NCBI RefSeq assembly: GCF_004000435.1
Contig: NZ_RBVZ01000010.1
Coordinates: 28,472-87,121, forward strand
Source of the DNA: Alexandriicola marinus
Lineage (GTDB): Bacteria > Pseudomonadota > Alphaproteobacteria > Rhodobacterales > Rhodobacteraceae
Direction of reading: 5' to 3'
Length of the DNA: 58,650 bases
In this document: piece by piece, positions 33,200 through 41,924 of the stretch
How the letters are laid out: each line of letters opens with the position of its first letter
How positions within the stretch are numbered: position 1 is the stretch's first letter
Notes under the pieces: generated by a model
Database searches by the model: none
What the model saw: only the letters and a program-made list of their open reading frames with translations
What the model was told of the DNA's origin: nothing
Program-made: the position numbers and the translations under genes

Positions 33200-34225
33200 A
33201 TGGCCTATGCGCGCAGCTATACGTCAGATGCCTTCGTGGCGGATTTTCAGGCGCTGTTCCGACACCAGCTTCGGGCCTCGGCTCTGACAGAGGGCGAACT
33301 TTGCGTGGCGATCACCGACACGGCATGGAACCCGGCCTACGGCGCCGCCTGCCACGGTGCGGCGCGCGATCTGGGCGCGGAGGCCCTGACCACGGTCTTG
33401 TCATGGGACAGGCCGCCATCCTCCACCGCTCTCGAGGCCGCCTGCGGACAGGCCGACCTGATCGTCTATATGACGGGTCACGCGTTGCATTATCGCCCGG
33501 AGATTGCCGCCGCGCTTGAACGCGGGGCGCGCGTCTTGTGCTGCATGGAGCCTCCGCATGTTCTCGATCGTCTGCGTGCGGACGAAACGGTGCGACGGCG
33601 CGCCCGCGCCGGGGCAGAGCTGCTTGACCGCGCGGTGACAGTGCATGTCACGTCCGACGCGGGGACCGATCTGGTGATGCAGAAACCCGGGCGCCCCGCG
33701 CTGGCCAACTATGGCGCTGCCGATCTGCCGGGCCGGCTGGATTTCTGGGGTATCGGCGCCGTGCAGGCAGCCCAGGTCGAGGGGACGACCGAGGGCCAGC
33801 TGGTGCTCGATGTCGGTGACTGCTGCTTTCACCTTGCCCGCTTTGTCGAGGATCGCGTGGTGATCACCTTTCGGGAGGGGCGGGTGACGGCCATTGAGGG
33901 CAAGCTTGATGCAGTGCTCATCCGGGCGGAGCTAGAGGCCGCGGGCGACGCCGGCGCATGGAATGCGGGCCATTTTGCATGGGGGGTCGATCACCGGGCG
34001 CGCTGGACACAAGCCATCACGCAGACGCCCGATACCGGTGGCGGCGGCGCGGACTGCGAAAGCAGTCATGGCGCGATCCAGATCCAGATCGGGAGCAATG
34101 ACGACGTCGCCTTCCGGGGGAAAAACCGAAGCCGGGCGCATCTCGGGCTTTGTCTGAGGTCAGCCTCGCTGAGCCTTGACGGAACCCCGGTGATCCGCCG
34201 CGGTGTCTTTATGTCCGGCAACTGA
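33200..34225 (+). CDS. NicX-like (2,5-dihydroxypyridine dioxygenase/M29-like fold) protein
   Basis: The protein has 341 residues. The C-terminal half has the layout of NicX and M29 aminopeptidase-like proteins: an EGRVTAIEG turn, FAWGVDHRARW, ESSHGAIQIQIGSNDD, a SRAHLGL segment and a terminal LDGTPVIRRG. NicX opens 2,5-dihydroxypyridine to N-formylmaleamate using iron. The exact iron ligands cannot be verified by eye, so substrate is uncertain; the family also includes uncharacterised hydrolases and dioxygenases. It is 79 nt after paralogue B in the same direction, with a weak ribosome site before the ATG. Confidence 0.7.
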   Translation: MAYARSYTSDAFVADFQALFRHQLRASALTEGELCVAITDTAWNPAYGAACHGAARDLGAEALTTVLSWDRPPSSTALEAACGQADLIVYMTGHALHYRPEIAAALERGARVLCCMEPPHVLDRLRADETVRRRARAGAELLDRAVTVHVTSDAGTDLVMQKPGRPALANYGAADLPGRLDFWGIGAVQAAQVEGTTEGQLVLDVGDCCFHLARFVEDRVVITFREGRVTAIEGKLDAVLIRAELEAAGDAGAWNAGHFAWGVDHRARWTQAITQTPDTGGGGADCESSHGAIQIQIGSNDDVAFRGKNRSRAHLGLCLRSASLSLDGTPVIRRGVFMSGN

Positions 34226-34402
34226 ACGTCCGGCGGGGCCGTCCAGAGTGATGCGGTGGGAATACACTTCCTCCATCCCACGGATCACGCAATTGGGTCG
34301 ATCGGGCCGACGCTGCCCCCGATGAGATCATTGGTGCCTCATGGGCTTGACTACGGTACTTTCGGGAACATGCCCTGTGGGTGTTAAGAAAAGGAATGTT
34401 GG

Positions 34403-34951
34403 ATGGTGGACGTCCGAAAAATAATCTTCATCAGGGAAGTGATCACCGCCGACGAAATGGGCTCGGCTTGCGAAACGATCACGCGCGTCGCGGCGATTGC
34501 GGTCCTGAGAAACCCCTTTGCCGGGGTCGACCAGACGGACCTGTCGCACCTATCCGAGGTCAGTGCGAAACTCGGCGAAACTCTGACACAAGACCTTGTC
34601 CGGATGCTGAGCGGGCCACCTGTCTGTTATGGCAAAGCGGCTCTCATCGGGTCATCCGGAGTCATGGAGCACGGGGCCGCTGTGCTCCACCCATCCCTTG
34701 GCAAACCCGTGCGCGCAGCCATCGGCGGCGGAAAGGCCCTGATGCCGTCGAACCACAAGGTTGGCCCCTTGGGCGGGTGCATCGACTTGCCGCTAGGCCA
34801 CAAGGATGAGCCTTGGTCGTTCGATCATATCGACACCATGACCCTGTGTGTGCCAGACGCACCGCGGACAGACGAGATCGTGCTGTGCATCGGTCTTTCC
34901 GACGGCACTCGGGCGCATCCTAGGGTCGGAAAAGGCCCGAGCGCGTCCTAG
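34403..34951 (+). CDS. DUF1185 ('amino acid synthesis') family protein
   Basis: The protein has 182 residues, compact and soluble. Features consistent with DUF1185 include the NPFAGxDQTDLSHL segment near residue 40, YGKAALIGSSGVMEHGAA, and AIGGGKALMPSNHKVG. AAAAGGA precedes the ATG. No enzymatic role is firmly known; such proteins tend to occur in small amide- or ring-degrading clusters, matching this context. It is separated from the NicX-like gene by 177 nt, so it may have its own promoter. Confidence 0.8.
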   Translation: MVDVRKIIFIREVITADEMGSACETITRVAAIAVLRNPFAGVDQTDLSHLSEVSAKLGETLTQDLVRMLSGPPVCYGKAALIGSSGVMEHGAAVLHPSLGKPVRAAIGGGKALMPSNHKVGPLGGCIDLPLGHKDEPWSFDHIDTMTLCVPDAPRTDEIVLCIGLSDGTRAHPRVGKGPSAS

Positions 34952-35139
34952 GGAATTCTGGAGTTTTCAGACCGAATTGGTGGATCGGCCATCTGAACAG
35001 GCCTCGGAAACCGCTTCTGATTCGCCGTGATCAAGACCGATGATTCTTATTCGTGCGGCCGAGCGACGGTCATTTCGGACAAACGCCGCGGCTTGGAAGC
35101 CGGGGCATGCCGGCCCGCACTGACCGCAAGGGTTAAAGC

Positions 35140-36801
35140 TCAGGTCCGCGCCTTCGCCAGTTCGGCTTCGCGCAGGATACGCCGGTTGATCTTGCCAGAA
35201 GACGTGAGTTCGAAACTCTCGACGAATTCGATCTCGCGCGGGGCCTTGTATCCCGCAAGCCGGGTCTTGACGTGATCTTTCAGGTTCCGAGCCAGCGCCG
35301 CGTCGCCCGTGACACCGGGGCGCGTGCTGACGAATGCCTTGACGATGGCGCCCCGATCCGGGTCGGGCTTGGCGATCACGGCGACCTCGGCCACGGCCGG
35401 ATGAGAGAGCAGACATTCCTCGACCTCGGCCGGGCCGATGCGAAAGCCCGATGATTTGATCAGGTCGTCGGACCGCCCCTTGTACCAGAAATACCCGTCC
35501 TCATCCCGCACGGCCAGATCATGGGTCCGCCAATAGGGCCCCAGCTTCATGTCGGCGGTCTTGTCGGCGTTGTTGAAATAGCCCTGAAACCGCGTGGGCG
35601 AGGCGAGGGGGGTGACGACCTCTCCGGGTTCATCATCTGCAACCTCGTGGCCGTCGCTGTCGACAAGAAGCACCTTGTGCCCGGGGTAGGCGCGGCCCAT
35701 CGATCCGGGGCGGCGGGGAAACAAAGCGGCGCAATTGCCGATCAGGTGATTGACCTCGGTCATGCCGTAGAACTCGTTGCAGACGACGCCCAGCCTGTCC
35801 TCGGCCCAGGTCAGCGTCTCTGCCGCGAGCGCCTCACCCCCGGTGCAGATGATCCGCAGCGCCAGATCATGGTCCGAGCGCGGGTCGGGATGCTGCGCCA
35901 GACGTTTGATTGCCGTCGGGGCGAGGAAGGTATGCGTCACCTTGTGACGGCTCATGAAGCCATAGGCATAGTCCGCGGTGAAACGTTCGAGGGAGGTGAC
36001 AACCGGCCGCCCCGCCATCCACGCGGGAAACAGCATGTCCAGAAGCCCGCCGACCCATGCCCAGTCTGAGGGCGACCAATAGACCGCGTCGTCATCGCCA
36101 AGCGCGAGGTTGAAGAACAGGTTGATCGACGGAGTATAGGCCGCCAGCACACGGTGACCATGCAGGATCCCCTTGGGCTTCCCGGTCGAGCCGGAAGTAT
36201 ACATCAGGAGCGCCGGATCCTCCGCGCCGCCCAGTTCCGGCGTGAAATCCTCCGGCGGATCGGCCATCGCGGCGGCAAGATCGAGATCGCCAGGTCCGGG
36301 GTCGCGCATGATCACATGGCGCAGATGGGGGAATTCTTCTCCCCGAAGAGGATCCCAGGCATCGCGGCTGGTCAGGATCACCCCGGCCCTGCAATCGTTG
36401 AGCGCATGGGCCAACGTATCGGGGCCGTAAAGCTGCGACAGCGTGACCGCGATGCCGCCGATCTTGGCGATCGCCATGTGGGCGATCCCGGTGTCGGGAT
36501 GCTGGCCCGTGTGCACCGCGACGGGATCTCCCTTGCCATAGCCCAGCCGGCGCAGTTCGGCCGCAAGACCGGTCGCGGCGGCATCGATCTCGGCAAAGCT
36601 TTGCGTGGTGACCTGACCATCGGGGCCCTCGAAGATCATCGCCGGTTTGTCGCGGTCCTCGGGCCCCAGAAAACGGCCGACGGTGGCGTTGTAGATGTTG
36701 TAATTGGCGGGCCATGTGATGGCGTAGTCGCCCGCCGCATCCCGGGTCAGGTGCAGGTCCGCCAATTGCTCGGCGCTCAGGGTCGCAAGATAATCGCTCA
36801 T
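35140..36801 (-). CDS. AMP-forming acyl-CoA synthetase
   Basis: The protein has 553 residues with the ANL superfamily motifs: P-loop YTSGSTGKPKG, the NEFYGMTE adenylate motif, WRTHDLAVRDEDGYFWYKGR and the C-terminal GKINRR Lys. It activates a carboxylic acid to its CoA thioester, probably a short- or medium-chain acid. It overlaps the DUF35 gene by 4 nt and forms a three-gene leftward operon with the DUF35 and thiolase-fold genes, so its product is probably their substrate. It is not close enough by eye to call DmdB. Confidence 0.9.
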   Translation of the reverse strand: MSDYLATLSAEQLADLHLTRDAAGDYAITWPANYNIYNATVGRFLGPEDRDKPAMIFEGPDGQVTTQSFAEIDAAATGLAAELRRLGYGKGDPVAVHTGQHPDTGIAHMAIAKIGGIAVTLSQLYGPDTLAHALNDCRAGVILTSRDAWDPLRGEEFPHLRHVIMRDPGPGDLDLAAAMADPPEDFTPELGGAEDPALLMYTSGSTGKPKGILHGHRVLAAYTPSINLFFNLALGDDDAVYWSPSDWAWVGGLLDMLFPAWMAGRPVVTSLERFTADYAYGFMSRHKVTHTFLAPTAIKRLAQHPDPRSDHDLALRIICTGGEALAAETLTWAEDRLGVVCNEFYGMTEVNHLIGNCAALFPRRPGSMGRAYPGHKVLLVDSDGHEVADDEPGEVVTPLASPTRFQGYFNNADKTADMKLGPYWRTHDLAVRDEDGYFWYKGRSDDLIKSSGFRIGPAEVEECLLSHPAVAEVAVIAKPDPDRGAIVKAFVSTRPGVTGDAALARNLKDHVKTRLAGYKAPREIEFVESFELTSSGKINRRILREAELAKART

Positions 36802-37169
36802 GTCCGGGGCTCCGTGACGAGGGAAAGAAATGGCGGGTCGTCGGGGCAGGCCGCCAGCACGGCCCGTGTGGCATCCTCGGGCAGGCGATCGGCCCGGGCG
36901 ATGGTTGCAATGCGTGCCCCGTCAAATCGCGCCATGGCAAAATCGCCGTCCGTGCCCTGGGTGCGACAGAGGATCGTCGCGCCACCGCCGAGATTGCGCC
37001 AGCCATCGCATCGGCTTCGGCAGGTCGGGCAAACCCGCAGCGGCGGAAAATGCGCGTCGCCACAGGCCGAACAGGTGGAGGCCACGGGCCTGCCCTCGCG
37101 CAGCCCGTCGAGCCAGGGGGCCAACCAGCCTTCGCCAAGGGCATATTCCAGTGTCACGTTGCGTTTCAT
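36798..37169 (-). CDS. DUF35 zinc-ribbon/OB-fold protein
   Basis: The protein has 123 residues: a rubredoxin-like zinc ribbon with Cys33, Cys36, Cys47 and Cys50 (CSACGDAHFPPLRVCPTC), followed by a small OB-fold domain. DUF35 proteins form complexes with thiolase-fold enzymes (BbsA with BbsB, ChsH2 with Ltp2) and bind acyl-CoA. Here the partner gene overlaps directly upstream by 4 nt. Confidence 0.92.
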   Translation of the reverse strand: MKRNVTLEYALGEGWLAPWLDGLREGRPVASTCSACGDAHFPPLRVCPTCRSRCDGWRNLGGGATILCRTQGTDGDFAMARFDGARIATIARADRLPEDATRAVLAACPDDPPFLSLVTEPRT

Positions 37170-38335
37170 GCAGTTGCCCCCGCGCTCAGGATGGTGACGG
37201 CGCAGGTGGTGCCGACACCGCCATGCGTGTCGGCCAGCGCATGGCCGAGCGGTCGGTCCGGTTGCAGCCCTGCGTGATAGCGCCCCTCGAGCATCAGGGC
37301 GCAAGTCGCGGTCTGACCGACGCCGGTTGCGCCCACAGGGGCGCCCTGACCCATGAGGCCGCCCGACAGGTTGACCGGGCATGTGCCGTCGGCGTCGAAA
37401 TCCCCGTCGCGCAGGGACCGGATCGGCTCCGGGCTCAGGCCGAGTGCCGCGATGGCCTGAAGTTCGGCCCCGGCATAGGCGTCATAGACCTCGGCCACCG
37501 CGATGTCGGACGGTGTGACCCCGGCCATGTCATAGGCCCGCTGCGCGGCTCTGGACTTGGCCCCGAAGACGGCCGGATCGGCGCGGTGCCCAAGGCCCGG
37601 CAGATCAGACGCGGCCCCGATCCCGGTGATCCGCGGCGCGCGATTGCGGCGGGCCTCCGGCGCCGCATCGGGCGCAGACAGGATTAGCGCCGCCGCCCCG
37701 TCGCTGAGCGGCGAGCAATGCAGCCGGCAATAGGGCGATGCAATCATGGGTGAGGCGGCGAATTCCTCCACCCTGTGCTCACGCGGCAGATGCGCATCGG
37801 GATTGGACATCGCATTGCGTCGGTTCTTGATCGTTACGGCATTCAGATCATCGATCTGCCCGCCATTGGCCGTTGCAAAGGCCTGCCATGACAGCGCGTA
37901 AAGGGCGGTGGCCGTGACCCCCGACAGCCCGTCGGTCCAGAAGTCGAAGGAATAGCCGTAAAGCTCCCGGATAGACTCCCCTGCGAGGGTGCTGGCAGAG
38001 GGATCGACGCCGATCACGGCCACATGGCGCGCGCGGCCCGACAGGATGCGGTCGACCCCGGCATGGACGGCCAGTTGACCTGTGGCGCCACCGCCTTCGA
38101 CCCGCAGCGTCTCGGCCCCGCACAGGCCAAGGTCCTGCGCCAGCACCGATGCGGGGTTCAGCTGGAGCGTGAAGAAATCGCTTTCAGAGCCGACGATCAG
38201 CGCGTCGATATCCCGGCGCTCGATCCCGGACATGGCCAATGCCGCCTCGAAGGCGTCGCCCGACCAGTCGCGAAATCCAGACCCGTCACGTCGCCGGTTG
38301 AATGGCGTCTGCGCCGCTCCGATGACAAGAACCAA
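37166..38335 (-). CDS. Thiolase-fold protein lacking thiolase catalytic residues
   Basis: The protein has 389 residues of thiolase fold, SCP-x/lipid-transfer type. The nucleophile Cys position reads EGGGATG (residues 80-86), with Gly in place of Cys. The GHPxGATG His position reads GQGAPVGATG (329-338), with Ala in place of His. The final C-x-G motif is also altered. A Tyr-containing AEVYDAYAG is retained. With a DUF35 partner this resembles the Ltp2-ChsH2 retro-aldolase arrangement rather than a true thiolase. A TTG at 38335 with GGAGG 9 nt upstream is the probable start. Confidence 0.85.
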   Translation of the reverse strand: MVLVIGAAQTPFNRRRDGSGFRDWSGDAFEAALAMSGIERRDIDALIVGSESDFFTLQLNPASVLAQDLGLCGAETLRVEGGGATGQLAVHAGVDRILSGRARHVAVIGVDPSASTLAGESIRELYGYSFDFWTDGLSGVTATALYALSWQAFATANGGQIDDLNAVTIKNRRNAMSNPDAHLPREHRVEEFAASPMIASPYCRLHCSPLSDGAAALILSAPDAAPEARRNRAPRITGIGAASDLPGLGHRADPAVFGAKSRAAQRAYDMAGVTPSDIAVAEVYDAYAGAELQAIAALGLSPEPIRSLRDGDFDADGTCPVNLSGGLMGQGAPVGATGVGQTATCALMLEGRYHAGLQPDRPLGHALADTHGGVGTTCAVTILSAGATA

Positions 38336-38640
38336 CCTTGTGTTCCTCCCTGTCCAGAGACTGACTCAGGAAATTTGTTCCTACAAGTCTGTAATAGCAG
38401 ATCGGGAGAGTGACCGAATGCCCGCTATCGCGCAGGGGATTATCTTGCCCTGATCGTGATTGTTTCGGCCCCAAAGGTCCGGATTTATGGTTATATCTTC
38501 AAGCCTTTGCACTTGCCTCACCGTTCTTGGCCTTTGGCCTGTCCTTCGTTCGGCGTCCGGGGCGGGCTGATCAGGCGTGTTGACATGCTCAATTTGTTAT
38601 AACTAATGTGATCTATCGCGAACCGGGGGAGGGCGCGGCG
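38336..38640. promoter_or_regulatory. Divergent control region with GntR/UTRA-type operator
   Basis: No gene is seen in these 305 nt. Close to the sugar operon, TTTGTTATAACTAA (38593-38606) contains the perfect palindrome GTTATAAC (38596-38603), fitting the GTnTAnAC-like sites of HutC/UTRA GntR regulators; such a regulator is encoded in the operon at 41921. A TTGACA (38580-38585) lies just upstream, with a weak TAATGT at 18-nt spacing. Confidence 0.5.
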
Positions 38641-39486
38641 ATGAAATTCGGAATTCACGCAGGGCTTTGGATGAAAGCCTGGACGGACGATCCCGCACCG
38701 ATTTTCACCATTGCGTCTGACATTGGCTATGACGGTGTCGAGCTGTCCTTGCTGGGCATCGGTCTCGACCGTGCCGACGAGATCCGCGCCCAGGCCCAGG
38801 CCTGCGGGTTGGAGCTGACCTGCTCGACCGGGCTTGGCCCCGAGGCCGATCCGACCTCTGACGATCCGGCCATCCGCGACAATGCGGTCGCGGTCCTGAC
38901 AGACGCCATTCGGGTCACGGCGCGACTGGGCGCGGGTGGTTTGGCCGGTGTGGTCGCCGCGCCATGGGGTGTGTTCGACCCGGCCAACAAGGCGGCGCGC
39001 GCCGCGCGATCGGCGGAAACGCTGGCGCGGCTGGACGGTGTTCTGGCGAGTGAAGGCGTGACGCTGGGTATCGAGGCGCTGAACCGGTTCGAGACGGACC
39101 TGACCTCCACCGCGGCCGAGACCTGCGCCATCGCGCGGGCCTGCGGCTCGGACCATATCGGCGTTCTGCTGGACGCCTTTCACATGAACATCGAGGAAAA
39201 GGACCCGCCCGCCGCGATCCGCGCCGCGGGCGATACGCTGGTTCACTACCATGTCTCCGAAAATGACCGGGGGCGCCCGGGCTCGGGGCGCTATGATTTC
39301 CCCGCCGACGCGCGGGCGCTGGCGGATATCGGCTATGACAGATGGGTCGTGGCCGAGATGTTCGTGATGGCGGGCCATGCGTCGAGCCGGGATCTCAACA
39401 TCTGGCGCGACATCGAGCCCGATCCGACAGAGGCCGCCACCAAGACCCTCGCCTATCTCAGGGAGACATTTGGTCATGTCGGCTGA
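38641..39486 (+). CDS. Sugar phosphate isomerase/epimerase (xylose isomerase-like TIM barrel, ketose 3-epimerase type)
   Basis: The protein has 281 residues with D-tagatose/D-psicose 3-epimerase character: MKFGIHAGLWMKAW at the N-terminus, GIEALNRFETDL with the metal Glu, LLDAFHMNIEE (Asp and His), and YHVSENDRGRPGSGRYDF. It probably epimerises a ketose at C3 or isomerises a related sugar. ATG at 38641 follows GGGGGAGG. It is the first gene of the sugar operon and overlaps dhaL by 11 nt. Confidence 0.88.
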   Translation: MKFGIHAGLWMKAWTDDPAPIFTIASDIGYDGVELSLLGIGLDRADEIRAQAQACGLELTCSTGLGPEADPTSDDPAIRDNAVAVLTDAIRVTARLGAGGLAGVVAAPWGVFDPANKAARAARSAETLARLDGVLASEGVTLGIEALNRFETDLTSTAAETCAIARACGSDHIGVLLDAFHMNIEEKDPPAAIRAAGDTLVHYHVSENDRGRPGSGRYDFPADARALADIGYDRWVVAEMFVMAGHASSRDLNIWRDIEPDPTEAATKTLAYLRETFGHVG

Positions 39487-40015
39487 GCCGTTCTTCGCCG
39501 CGCTCAGGAACCGCTTTGCTCAAGAGGCAGAGCGGCTGAACGCCCTTGATGCAGCCGTCGGCGACGGCGATCACGGGGCCACGATGCTGCGCGGGTTGAC
39601 CAAGGCCGTCGCGGCGCCCGACGGTGCCCGCGCAAAGGCATTCATGCGCGCCTCTGGCGGAGCATCGGGCACGTTGTTCGGCCTGATCCTTCTGGAACTT
39701 GAGACATATCTCGATGACAGTGCCCCACTGCAGGCCGGACTTGCCAGAGCCTGCACGCGGATTTGCGATCTGGGCGAAGTGGCGATTGGCGACAAGAGCA
39801 TGGTCGATGCCCTGGCCCCCGCGATTGCCGCGCTCGATACCGGCGATCTCGGGTCCGCCATCGTGGCCGCAAGGGCGGGCCGCGACGGCACGAAAGACCT
39901 CGGCGCGCGCCGGGGTCGCGCGCAATATGTCGAGGATGGCGGGCGCGGACATCTGGACCCGGGCGCCGTCTCGGTCGTGATCTTTCTCGAGACCTTGCAG
40001 GAGGTTTCGCCATGA
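39476..40015 (+). CDS. dhaL: Dihydroxyacetone kinase-type subunit DhaL (ATP-binding)
   Basis: The protein has 179 residues and contains the DhaL nucleotide/Mg motif VGDGDHGATM and the GASGTLFG loop. The C-terminal GRAQYVEDGGRGHLDPGA matches the family end. DhaL phosphorylates the sugar bound covalently by DhaK. No PTS DhaM is nearby, so ATP is the probable phosphate donor, as in the kinases acting on tetruloses and other small ketoses. Confidence 0.9.
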   Translation: MSAEPFFAALRNRFAQEAERLNALDAAVGDGDHGATMLRGLTKAVAAPDGARAKAFMRASGGASGTLFGLILLELETYLDDSAPLQAGLARACTRICDLGEVAIGDKSMVDALAPAIAALDTGDLGSAIVAARAGRDGTKDLGARRGRAQYVEDGGRGHLDPGAVSVVIFLETLQEVSP

Positions 40016-41031
40016 AGAAGCTGTTCAACAGCGCCGAGACGATGGTCGACGACATGATCGACGGCTTTGTCAGCGCCTTTCCGCAGGTCACGCGGGGCAC
40101 CAGCGATCCGCGCGTGGTCAAGCGGGCCACGCATGTGAAGGACCCGGACGAAAAGGTCACGCTCCTGATCGGAAACGGCTCCGGCCATGAACCCATCGCG
40201 ATGGGGTTCGTCGGGCAGGGCGTTCTGGATGCCAACGTGGTGGGGGATGTCTTTGCCGCGCCCTCGGCGGACCTGATCCTTGACGGTCTGACCGAGGTGA
40301 CGGGCAAGGCCGGTTCGATCCTTCTGATCTCCCAGCATTCGGGCGACATGATCAACGGACGTGCCGCCACGATGATGGCCACGGACCTTGGTATCCGGAC
40401 CGTGCCCCTGCCGATGTATGACGACATCTCGGCCGCGCCGCCGGAACGCAAACAGGACCGGCGCGGCGCGCCCGGCACGATGTTCATCTACAAGATACTG
40501 GGCGCCGCCGCCGAAGAGGGCCGGTCGCTCGAGGCGCTTGTGACCCTCGGTGAGGCCGTGCGCGCCCGGCTCGTGACCCTTGCCGCCGCCGTCTCGCCGC
40601 CTGTCTCGCCCCTGACCGGGCAGAGGATGTTCACCCTGCCGGACGACGAGATTTTTCTCGGCATGGGCGTGCATGGCGAACCCGGCGTGGGCCGGGTCAA
40701 GGTCGGCCCGGTGCGGGATCTGGTGGCGCAGATGGTCGAACGGCTGCTGGCCGATCGCCCCATGTCCGCCGGGTCGCGCGCCTGCGTGATCATCAATGGC
40801 ATGGGCGGCACCACCCTGATGGAGCAGTTGACCATCTGGGAAGAGGTCCGGCGCGCACTTGACCGGCAGGGTATAACCGCGATCGCCCCGATGATCGGCA
40901 GCTATGTCACGACGCAGGAGATGGGCGGCTTTTCGATTTCCCTGCTGGAACCCACGGACGACATGCTCTCGCTTTGGTGCGCGCCCTCGGATACGCCCTT
41001 TTTTCCGGCCATTCAGATGGAGGTGTCATGA
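40012..41031 (+). CDS. dhaK: Dihydroxyacetone kinase-type subunit DhaK (substrate-binding)
   Basis: The protein has 339 residues, full DhaK length. The catalytic His that binds the ketose as a hemiaminal is present as His221 in GMGVHGEPG; TLLIGNGSGHEP and ISQHSGDMIN are other family blocks. It starts in an ATGA overlap with dhaL. Given neighbouring isomerase, epimerase and aldolase, the substrate is more probably a longer ketose than dihydroxyacetone. Confidence 0.92.
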   Translation: MKKLFNSAETMVDDMIDGFVSAFPQVTRGTSDPRVVKRATHVKDPDEKVTLLIGNGSGHEPIAMGFVGQGVLDANVVGDVFAAPSADLILDGLTEVTGKAGSILLISQHSGDMINGRAATMMATDLGIRTVPLPMYDDISAAPPERKQDRRGAPGTMFIYKILGAAAEEGRSLEALVTLGEAVRARLVTLAAAVSPPVSPLTGQRMFTLPDDEIFLGMGVHGEPGVGRVKVGPVRDLVAQMVERLLADRPMSAGSRACVIINGMGGTTLMEQLTIWEEVRRALDRQGITAIAPMIGSYVTTQEMGGFSISLLEPTDDMLSLWCAPSDTPFFPAIQMEVS

Positions 41032-41924
41032 CGCTGCTGGATGGACCGATCTTCGGCGTCGCCGTCGATCAGGGCAGCGGACTGGAGGCCGCCCTGCGCG
41101 AGGTGCGCAGCGGCGACGCCCGGCCCGATGACCTGCTGACCTTCAAGCGGATCGTGGTCGAAACGCTGAGCCCGGAGGCCACGACCGTTCTGGTGGATTC
41201 CACGCTTGGGCGTGACCTTCTGCCAGCCTTTGACCCCTCATGCGTGCGGATGCTGGCCTATGAGGCGGATGTCTATCACATCGCCGACGAGGATCGGATC
41301 ACCAAGCTGCCCGAGGATCTGCGCATCGCCGATTATCCTGGTCTGGGCGTGCCGGTGCTGAAGTTCTTTCTCTATTATGGGCCGAACGATGCGGCCGAGC
41401 TCAACCAGCGGAAGGCCGATCTCGTGGCCCGGATCGGTGCCGAATGCCGGGCCCATGGGGTCACATTCCTGTTCGAGCCCATCGTCTATGACCGCGACAT
41501 CCCCGATGGCGCCTCGGCGGATTATGCGCGTGCCAAGCCCGCGCTGGTGCGGCAGGCGACGGAAACCTTCGCGGCGCCTGCGTTCAATATCGACATTCTC
41601 AAGGTCGAAATCCCCGTCAGCCTTGCCCACATCGGCACCACGATGAGTGAGGCCGAGGCGATGGCCGCCTTCCGCGCGGCGGCGGAACCGGCGGGCGATC
41701 TGCCGCTCCTCTATCTCAGTGCCGGGGTGACGTTCGAACAGTTCCGTTATGGGCTCATGCTGTCGCGCAAGGCCGGCGTCGCCGCCCGGGGCTTCATGTG
41801 TGGCCGCGCCATCTGGAGTGACGCCATCGGCAAATTCGGCGCCGAAGGCCCGGCCGCGATGGAACACTGGATGCGCAGCACCGGGCGCGACCGGCTGGCG
41901 CAGCTGAAGGAGGCCATGGCATGA
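41028..41924 (+). CDS. Class I aldolase of the LacD (tagatose-1,6-bisphosphate aldolase) family
   Basis: The protein has 298 residues, slightly shorter than LacD. The Schiff-base Lys192 lies in NIDILKVEIPV and the second barrel Lys112 in VPVLKFFLYY. Members cleave ketose-1-phosphates or 1,6-bisphosphates (LacD, sulfofructose-1-phosphate aldolase YihT) to DHAP plus an aldehyde. Directly downstream of the DhaK subunit in an ATGA overlap, it is a natural next step after ketose 1-phosphorylation. Confidence 0.88.
   Translation: MTLLDGPIFGVAVDQGSGLEAALREVRSGDARPDDLLTFKRIVVETLSPEATTVLVDSTLGRDLLPAFDPSCVRMLAYEADVYHIADEDRITKLPEDLRIADYPGLGVPVLKFFLYYGPNDAAELNQRKADLVARIGAECRAHGVTFLFEPIVYDRDIPDGASADYARAKPALVRQATETFAAPAFNIDILKVEIPVSLAHIGTTMSEAEAMAAFRAAAEPAGDLPLLYLSAGVTFEQFRYGLMLSRKAGVAARGFMCGRAIWSDAIGKFGAEGPAAMEHWMRSTGRDRLAQLKEAMA

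Noticed and set aside
35140-36801. DmdB (methylmercaptopropionate-CoA ligase) assignment for the acyl-CoA synthetase
   Set aside because: It is 30 kb from dmdA, in an operon with DUF35 and thiolase-fold genes, and I cannot distinguish it from other medium-chain acyl-CoA synthetases by eye.
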